This document shows positions 56,396-64,000 of a stretch of DNA of 64,000 nt, piece after piece (positions within the stretch are counted from its first letter, which is position 1; each line of letters starts with the position of its first letter). Origin of the DNA: Amphiduros pacificus (lineage: Eukaryota; Annelida; Polychaeta; Phyllodocida; Hesionidae); NCBI GenBank assembly GCA_949316495.1, contig OX439004.1, forward strand, positions 29,914,904 through 29,978,903, in the 5' to 3' direction. Position numbers and translations under genes: made by a program. The notes beneath the pieces are model-generated. The model ran no database searches. It saw only the letters and a list, made by a program, of their open reading frames with translations, and was not told the DNA's origin.

Positions 56396-59382
56396 CTAAA
56401 ACATAGTATACAAAAAGCTTCAGTACACAGCCAAACTTTCTACTTGGCTTGAAGACTGCCCCAGAACTTTCTTGGCAACATTTAGTACATTTGTAATAAA
56501 CATATAAATGATATTTTGAAATAACGAAAAGGGCTGGTTACTCTTTTCAATGTGTTTATCACAATACATAAACCTGAAATGTGTTGTCCAGTATAAACAA
56601 AATTGAGGAACATAAATGTTTAATTACATATAAAACTGTTTATCATGGGCAATGCAGTGAGTTGGGATGCTATATTTTGGCGATTATGTGCAGAATTAAA
56701 GATATTCAGAGAATGGAACCAATGTGACTCCATAAAATATCACATATCATATTGAATATACATGGAGGAGTAGAATGTGTTTTGATATTTTTCATTTTTT
56801 ACATTTTTTATCAATTCAACTTTTGCAAATATAACAAATTCATTTTTATGACGTAAATGTGGATATTCAACTTATGACTTTCTCTTTAAATTATTATTTC
56901 AAGGAAAAAGTATGAAACATAAAAAATATGAAGCAAAGATATGAAACAAAAATATGTGACACATGATTACCCTTTTCTCAAAAAGATCCGAAAAAATGCT
57001 AATTTCAAACTATATTGGGGTTCTATTGCATTTAATTATTGGAGTTTAAGATATACCTTTTTTCATTAACGACAAAAATAAATGCTTAAGTTTGAACCAA
57101 GAATTTTAGGTTAATTGATAAGTGCTTTTTACACGACCTTTGCCCTTTGAAAACACAAAGGTTTACTGTAAACGCAACATTATCTTCATTGCCCCTTAAT
57201 GTTTGTACCCTGTTCCAGCGGACAACTTTACTGTAAATGACGTTGCTAATGAAGTCAAAAGCCTAACATTCAGAATTATTGATCTTGTCAGTTTGAAATC
57301 ATTACTACGCGTCTTAACAAATACAAGTTGTCAAAATTAAACGCCGAAAACAATTATCCCTAACAACTATCTGAATTAGGTGTGATGAAAAGAGACTATT
57401 GGAAATATTTTTATTTGTTGGTATGAGCTGGGAGACATTTTTCGTGAGGCAGAATATAATAATTGTTCAAATAGCTTTGATGTCATCGAATTCATACTAT
57501 ACCAGACACCTCGTAATTACTGAAGTAATTAAGCTATTACGCTATTTACGCATTTGAAGTCAGGCTATTGAATAGGAGGTGTGTTTTTGTGATTAATACT
57601 TAATTCACACAGTGTTAGAAATCACTGTTTCTACCACCAGAAATTAAGCGCTTATCTTTGGAAGGATTCAACGCTTTGTGAAATGTTAAACGATACGTTA
57701 TCACGTTATGTGTAAGACGAATCGATTTAAAGCTAATCTGAGGTCTTCCGGATTAATTAACTGTTTTTATTTTTTTTTAAACGGGACACAGTGCACTGCA
57801 CCGTTAAATGAGTACACATGTCCTCACCCAACAGACAGGATCAATGATAATAAACTAAATCCATATTTATTTATTCTATCGATAAAATTTAATGGAGGTT
57901 GGTTTCAATGCATATTGAAATATGAAATCCGCTTTAATGAATTACTGAAAACAGATATGGCGTGTACAATGTACTTGATTAATAATGTTTTCATATATAC
58001 TTACAAATCACAAAGATTATCAAAAGTCTGCAGATCAAGGCAATTTATTCATGAGCTCATTTAGCTCACAACGTGGAAAGCTGTTAAGAAGAGAATTAAG
58101 CCAAGAGTGGGTAAACTAATCAATGGGCCATGTCAAACTTACTGCAAAAGATAACAAGGAATATGGAGGGCTTCAAAGAAACATGCAACCGTCTACCAAG
58201 ATGAACGGAATTAAATCTCAGGGTAAATCACTGACCTTCCTGAGACTGGTCAAGCTCACATTATTACATGACACATAATCAGTCTATATGTATATACACT
58301 TCTGGACCATGTTGTCACCGTGGACAATACACATCCTCCACATAAGAACACATGTACGCTTGGCCGCGCAGCCATAAACAATTTGGCTGTTACTATCTAA
58401 ATGGGCAGGGCTCCTTGCGTAAAGCCACTCGCTGGGTTCCCGGATGTTGTATTATATTCCCCGTGAATGCAAGGACCAGCAGAGCCACCTATCTGGGGCG
58501 CTTACTTATCGATCAGGGTTTCGCTCACATACAGATGTATGGATCAGAAAGCAGCATAAATCTGGTGAATGGCTTGTAAACTTTCTCTTATCTCTCTACA
58601 CAACTCTCTCCAGTCTTTCTGAATCAAACCATAACATTTGAAGTAAATAGTTACATCACGTATCACAAGGTGGTTGCGTGCATGTAATCTTGGCTATTCG
58701 ATCCCTAAAACACGGACTTAACATGGCTGTATGCACTAACTTGCCCGTCAATCTAAATTATACACTCTCAATTCTCCCAGAGGCAATTCTGAATGCTAAC
58801 GTACAGTTACTTGGTGGAAGTGTAAGTTTGGTTTATTATTCTTATCATGAAACAAAGCATGACCTTAGTTCATGAGTGAATACTTGGGGTTGATAGGAAC
58901 ATGAAATCAAGCTATCGACCCACTGCACTGTTTAATAGTGCATTGAGAAAGAACATATATGAAATATTCTGTGTTCTAAGTAAGTAACGCTGATCTTTTC
59001 CTTCATACGAAAGTGGCGACTGTAGTAACGTGCAGGTAGATCACTTTTAAGTAATACAGCTGATTAATATCAGAACCAAATAATAAATGTTTGAAATCCA
59101 GTTAAAATAAAAAATATTGGCAGCAAAAGTATAAGATTGGTCATGAAAAGGAAAAGTTAATGATATTGATATAATATATAAAACCAACAACTAGTCAGAC
59201 AAACATCTAAATAGTAAAGATCATTTGAATATACAGCCTTAATCATTGATATCAGCTGATGTTGCGTCAACTATATACTTAATTTAAAAGTTAGGTGTTC
59301 ATTTATCTGTGAAATTATTGAATGAATTTATTGAATGATTTTGCAGAAATAATGTTAAAGTTTCTTGTGGTTGAATACTTAC
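56396..59382 (-). other. channel intron (M3 to M3-M4 loop)
   Basis: A 2.99-kb intron with GTAAGT donor and TTTTAG acceptor. A moderately GC-rich stretch at about 58340-58580 has open frames but no recognised domain. No repeat family is identified. Confidence 0.75.
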
Positions 59383-59501
59383 TCCCATGAGCCAGCGGGG
59401 CGGCCTCTTCCGGCCGTCCCCTCCCCGGGATATATTCACCATTAGGGTGGATAAAAAGATGGACGTCATAATGATCACCATGTTGAAACAGTAGTATATA
59501 C
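59383..59501 (-). CDS. nicotinic-type Cys-loop receptor, M3 exon
   Basis: A 119-nt exon between a TCTCCAG acceptor and a GTAAGT donor, phase 1 in and 0 out. It encodes (G)IYYCFNMVIIMTSIFLSTL, transmembrane segment 3, then MVNISRGGDGRKRPPRWLMG, the start of the cytoplasmic loop. 'IYYCFNM' is highly typical of nicotinic subunits. It follows the M2 exon in phase through the conserved loop glycine. Confidence 0.93.
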
Positions 59502-59805
59502 CTGGAGACGATAACACTATGTTATAGGATATGTGCTGCTTGCAAAGGTGATGTGGAAGTTAAATAAATACATTTGCACCATTGTTAGTAGATTTAAAAC
59601 TTGTTTCACATTAATAATTTCTTAGAGGATTATATCACAGGGAATTCTGAATTGTTGCATAGAGTGCAGTGGTTGATTTTTAAGCACATCATAAAAACTG
59701 TCAGCATTCTAATGTGAACTTTCACTGTATTGTGCTGCTGTTTCTTTGCAAAAATACATGTAGGGACAGAAAAAACTTACTTATATACTTTGATCTTAAA
59801 TTGTA

Positions 59806-60018
<213 letters not shown>

Positions 60019-60042
60019 GAATGACCACAAGAGGGCACTCAC

Positions 60043-60129
60043 CAAGCGTGGGTATGGATGATGCTGTTGGGGGAGCGGCTTCCACCAGAATTAGCAGTAA
60101 TACAAGGAAACTACCAAATATACTCATAG
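60043..60129 (-). CDS. nicotinic-type Cys-loop receptor, M2 (pore) exon
   Basis: An 87-nt exon with GTTTTCAG acceptor and GTGAGT donor, phase 1 in and out. It encodes [20 protein letters not shown] then TASSIPTLG: most of pore-lining M2 and the M2-M3 loop. Aligning the Glu of VEAAPP with canonical Glu 20' puts Gly at 9' (usually Leu, the hydrophobic gate), Ser at 6' and Val at 13'. These assignments assume no gap in M2. The exon is in phase with both neighbours. Confidence 0.9.
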
Positions 60130-60446
60130 CTGAAAACACCAAAAAACTAACATTAAGATGCATGTCAGCATGTCAGGCTTAATGCCAATGAATTGTCAAG
60201 ATTACAAATACATATTAGAATTATGCGGATTGAGAGTAGGTTGAGGCATTTCTCTGAGAAGAATGAAGATTTTTATCATATCCCTTTTCACCAAATCTAC
60301 AGATGTATGTGCATTTGTGTATTTATGATCTTTTCTAAGAGAAAATAACATGTTCAGATTAAATAAGCTTTAGTATAATTGTATATCTTTGCCTTAAAGC
60401 ATTCTTTACATGTTAGTAGTTTTAAGGAAGTGGATATAATATTGCA

Positions 60447-60636
60447 ACTTGATAACCCACCCAGTCACAGATTTACAAGGAAAGGGGTTGATACTTCAGA
60501 CACGGGTCTTCCCTCAAATGAGAAATTGTAACATGAATTCAATTTTAGCATGGACAGGAATCGAAGCCACGACCTCTGGATCACTACAAAGGACCTGGTG
60601 CATACGCTCTAACCAACAACGCCACGCCCCGTAGCT
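60447..60636 (-). mobile_element. tRNA-derived SINE, old truncated copy
   Basis: Diverged minus-strand copy in a channel intron. It keeps CCCAGTCACAGATTTACAAGG, the ATCGAAGCCACGACCTCTGG B-box region and the CTCTAACCAAC A-box region. The tail side is missing. Confidence 0.8.
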
Positions 60637-61154
60637 CAAAGAAAACTGTAGAAACATACAAGCCATAGCCTAATTTCTTGTTCAGTGGTGTATCCCTGTA
60701 TAATTGCTGCAGGTCTCCCTTTCTTTTACTTGCACCCAAACACGCCTAGTTTCTATACCTTTTGTTTTCCTCTGTTTGCTTTCTTTTGACTAATACTTTA
60801 AACTTTATCTGCATTATCTATAAAAAGACTTTCATCATCAGGCTTCACTTAAGATATCATATGGCTAAGAAAGAAAGAAAAAAAAGCCAATCCACAGGGA
60901 AATCTGATTGTGAATCATATTCTATAAAGACTTGTTGGTGTATATCTATGGAATTGTGCAGAATATTGTCAAGGCCGATCATTACAAGTTCCCAGGGTTG
61001 GACACGGGCAATAAATTGACTCCTCTTGTTTGCTGTATATTTAATGTAAAAGTAGCAAATTCAAAGAGGAATGTGTCTCAGGGCAATTTTTACACCTTTA
61101 AAAATCCAGGTAAATGTTACACCTTTAAAAATCCAGGTAAATGTTGCACAGTCA

Positions 61155-61155
61155 A

Positions 61156-61247
<92 letters not shown>

Positions 61248-61266
61248 ATATATATATATATATATC
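61155..61266. repeat. (TA)n microsatellite
   Basis: About 110 bp of TA repeat with one CTATATA interruption. A direct duplication of about 20 bp (CACCTTTAAAAATCCAGGTA) lies just upstream, at 61092-61140. Confidence 0.95.
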
Positions 61267-61962
61267 TTATAAGGCTCGCATATATTCATATTGTGTCTAC
61301 ACCTGTATTATGTCCTTTGATGCAGGGAACCTCGATATAAGATGGGAGATAACAAACAAGTATGCATAAAACCCTTCGGATTCTTTGTGATATATAATAT
61401 TGTACTGTAATATTTGAGGGCATAGCTTTTGTTAGCGACCTTTAGTAGTTCTTATTTGATGGTTGACAGGTTATATATATATATAAACACACACACATCT
61501 CACATCTCGTATCTCACATCTCACATCTCGCTGTCATCTAACAATCCCTTGTGTCGATATCAGTGACAATATGTTTGCCATGGTGTAGCTTTACTGACAA
61601 ACCAGTAGAAATTAGATCGTATATCATTCTCATCCAAGTGTCTTTTATTGGTCCTCACCTTAAAGTTCCTTACCAGATTGATATCTTGACAGTCAGTGAT
61701 CTTTATCGTTGTGGTGACTCAAGCATAAATGGTCCAGGAATGAACTTGGATTATTTCTTGGACATTCTTTATATAAACATCATAGAATGTCTTTCTCAAA
61801 AGGAGAAAGAATATTGTCCCTCTTATTTCATTTTGATTTGAAATAGTTACTGTCATATTTCCTCGATTGAGATAACACTTGAAGCCGAGCAAAGAATAGG
61901 GAATCTTAAAAGCTAAGATGGCATAAAATTGTTTGATCAATGCATTGTCAATTTTCTCTTCT

Positions 61963-62406
61963 ATCATATACTGAAGGGATGAAAGCTGAAACACAACCTT
62001 AGATCATGTCTAATCCATGTATGAGGTTGTTGATTTTGATTCCATGACCTTAAACTGTCTATAGACTTAGTGTTCCAAACTTGACCTAGCCTTCCATTGA
62101 TCCATATTTTGCCGAAATCTAAGAGCACCTAAAATCAGGAAAGTCTGTGATCCTGTTTAGGGAATTATGGAAATGAACAGTGTCCAACAGAATACTATTT
62201 AATTCCTGTAATTAGTTGGGTGTGATTTATTTTCACGGTATTCCCCTACTCTATCAGACTTTTCCTCATTTTTCTTGGAACACATGTTTTAACTTCATGA
62301 CAGAAATATTGTTACACAGCAAAAGGTTCAGTTTACAGTTTTTAAAAATGCTTTGTTTAGATTGACATAAATGTGGTGCAAGAGTTTTTATGCCCCAGTG
62401 TATATA
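61963..62406. repeat. interspersed repeat, copy 2 (pair with 47 kb)
   Basis: Shares ordered blocks with 47251-47912 in the same orientation and is shorter. It lies in the M1-M2 intron of the channel gene. Unknown class. Confidence 0.78.
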
Positions 62407-62671
62407 CAGTATCTTTTCTTATGATTTGGTTCACATATAAGCAATATGTTAGAAAACAAAGGATCATTTTTCCATTCATATTGAGTTTTTAATTCAGAGC
62501 AAGAAACACAATTCCTTAATTATATGTCAATATGTCTATTATGACTGAGAATTGACACTATTTAGACTGAAGCTCAGCAGTCCATTCATAATGAAGAAAT
62601 CTATTTAAATCGAAGAATTGTTAATCTATATATTAACTGAGTATCGCTAGTTTGTTTATCCATACACTCAC

Positions 62672-63126
62672 CTAAAGAGGTTCTATCAGGTCGATCAGGA
62701 GGAAGCCAGAAGACTACCATGGTAAGGCAAGCCAGGAACACACAAGGTAGGGTCAAGATATACGTGGAAAAAACCAACTTGCGCCTCATGGTTAACTTAA
62801 AGCCAAGAACAACGTAAGCCGGGTTATCTTCGGGCATTGCTTTCCTCTCAGCGGTATTATTCACAATGTCCCAGGCACAAGACTCCTTGTAATCTGACTC
62901 AAAGGTACCCAGGTCTATTCCTTGGTTAAAGGCAAGTTTGAGGTCTATGTGCTTTAGACCGTAGGTCCACGACCCGAACCACATGTTGCAATATTGGAAA
63001 TCAAAGGGAAAGTTGAGCACATCGATGGAGCAGGAACTCCTGAATATCTTATGAGGGATCCACATTACGGTCCCATCAAATGCCACCATGGCCAGAACCT
63101 CCCTCTCCGCCTTGTCCGTCTCGGCA
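62672..63126 (-). CDS. nicotinic-type Cys-loop receptor, extracellular domain and M1 exon
   Basis: A 455-nt exon with GTTTTAG acceptor and GTGAGT donor, phase 2 in and 1 out. After AETDKAERE it shows GTVMWIPHKIFRSSC and the Cys loop from C to C with 13 residues between (SIDVLNFPFDFQY), then MWFGSWTY, all hallmarks of nicotinic receptors. Loop C is KESCAWDI with one Cys, so this is a non-alpha-type subunit. NNT at about 62857 is a potential glycosylation site. M1 follows (about 62771-62703, FSTYILTLPCVFLACLTMVV), then LPPDRPDRTSL leading into M2. The N-terminal third of the extracellular domain and the signal peptide lie to the right, mostly outside the window. The protein would be a plasma-membrane pentameric ligand-gated channel subunit. 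Confidence 0.95.
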
Positions 63127-64000
63127 CTAAAACATACAAATAGGTCAAATGTCATTTAACACCCAAAGTCCTCATAAAGTCATGCTTCTCGAAGAAGAGA
63201 GACCGGAAGTTGTTAGAAAGTGTCTCCCATAAATTATTCCCTATCATGTTTACATACCTTATATCCAGATACTTTTGCGAATTTTGAAGTTTTTAAGGAT
63301 ACGTTAAATGACCTGAATCGGGAATAAAACCTACAACCAGCGATGTCGTTTAATATTACCTTGGAGTAATTACTCCAAGATATTACCAACTAATCTAATC
63401 ATGTATATGGAGGGAGAGCGAGAGGCAGCAATTCGTACTATAAACTCAGTGGAGCTTTTCGCATTTCAAACCAAATACAATTCTAGATGTTCATTTCACA
63501 TCGTTATGTGTTATAATAAACCAAATATGCATTAATCTGACATATTTGAGCCATTATTTTGATTTCAACAGTGTTCAGTAAAAAAATCCTCTGGAAGATT
63601 TTGTGTACAGGGGAGTACGAGGATATTAACAATGTGTTTCCTTCCACTTGATCGCATTTTTATATGCATTGACTGCAAAAGGAGATATGTTTGTTTAAAC
63701 AGAGGGTCAACTCATCGCAGCCTAACATACTCAAGGACATTTCAACTCAAAGCAATAAGATTGTGCTAAATTATTCATATCACGTGACTCCCATCTACTC
63801 AAAGCTACTGTTTTTTCCAGGATTATCATATAAACATAACCCCATGGGTTGATAGCTCTGCTGACTTGAATGAAAACACATGAACTGAGATAAAGTGCAA
63901 TAAGCAACCAGGTTATGATTTTCCATACAAGATCCCAATTCAGTTTTGATGAGATATTCACTAATATTTTGCAAATCATTATCATGTTACCAATGCAATA
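63127..64000 (-). other. channel intron or 5' region, nothing recognised
   Basis: Upstream of the ECD exon. A 20-bp perfect palindrome CTTGGAGTAATTACTCCAAG lies at 63360-63379. The open frame at 63731-63985 (minus) has hydrophobic stretches but matches no channel exon and lacks clear splice logic. Confidence 0.5.

Larger units (their letters stand above)
60130..62671 (-). other. channel intron (M1 to M2)
   Basis: A 2.54-kb intron with GTGAGT donor and TTTTCAG acceptor. It contains an old SINE copy, a (TA)n tract, TCTCACATC-type short repeats near 61496-61530, and the second copy of the 47-kb interspersed repeat. Confidence 0.82.

Noticed and set aside
58352-58579. GC-richer 75-codon frame in a channel intron
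   Set aside because: No match to channel sequence on either strand and no convincing splice sites.
63731-63985. Hydrophobic minus-strand frame as a further channel exon
   Set aside because: No nicotinic extracellular-domain motif and no phase-2 donor leading into 63126.

Overview
The window is eukaryotic nuclear DNA, most likely from a lophotrochozoan and probably a bivalve mollusc. Host coding sequence is sparse and split by GT-AG introns. It includes a natriuretic-peptide-receptor-type ligand-binding domain and a divergent nicotinic-type Cys-loop receptor, both families expanded in molluscs. The rest is AT-rich and full of SINEs, LINEs, MITEs and minisatellites. A nuclear tRNA-Ser with A/B boxes and a Pol III terminator is also present. 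The species call is an inference.

Layout. 1-15.8 kb: the 5' part of a receptor guanylyl-cyclase-like gene on the minus strand (exon 1 at 14777-15644, exon 2 at 2383-2532, exon 3 at 1506-1680, continuing off the left edge). Its 12-kb first intron holds a young Ngaro/DIRS-type tyrosine-recombinase retroelement (6671-12413) and several tandem arrays. 16-21 kb: a long (TA)n tract, a dispersed GACGTC-rich repeat, and a 1.5-kb array of 22- and 28-bp units. 20.9-41.2 kb: a transposon graveyard with a 459-bp MITE (56-bp terminal inverted repeats, 10-bp target duplication), three fragments of an I-type LINE, a CR1/L2-type LINE, a CR1-like LINE tail abutting a NADAR-domain fragment, seven-odd copies or pieces of one tRNA-derived SINE (one split by another MITE), and a decayed copy of an unclassified transposon-like gene. 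41-47 kb: mostly featureless, ending in tRNA-Ser(AGA). 48.98-51.95 kb: a three-exon gene for a divergent protein kinase (minus strand). 53.58-54.19 kb: a fold-back element whose ends are 15-bp tandem repeats. 55.95-63.13 kb: the last four exons of a nicotinic-type Cys-loop receptor subunit (minus strand), 5' end beyond the right edge.

All three host protein genes read on the minus strand. The sequence does not show that they act together: each is an ordinary intron-bearing gene with its own spacing. Splice sites were chosen by eye, and in each multi-exon gene the reading phase matches across every junction. The most unusual items are the NADAR-LINE junction with its 39-bp inverted repeat, the fold-back element with unequal minisatellite arms, the divergent pore and loop-C residues of the channel, the unclassified 'ATSHGKG' pseudogene, and the very young Ngaro-like insertion.
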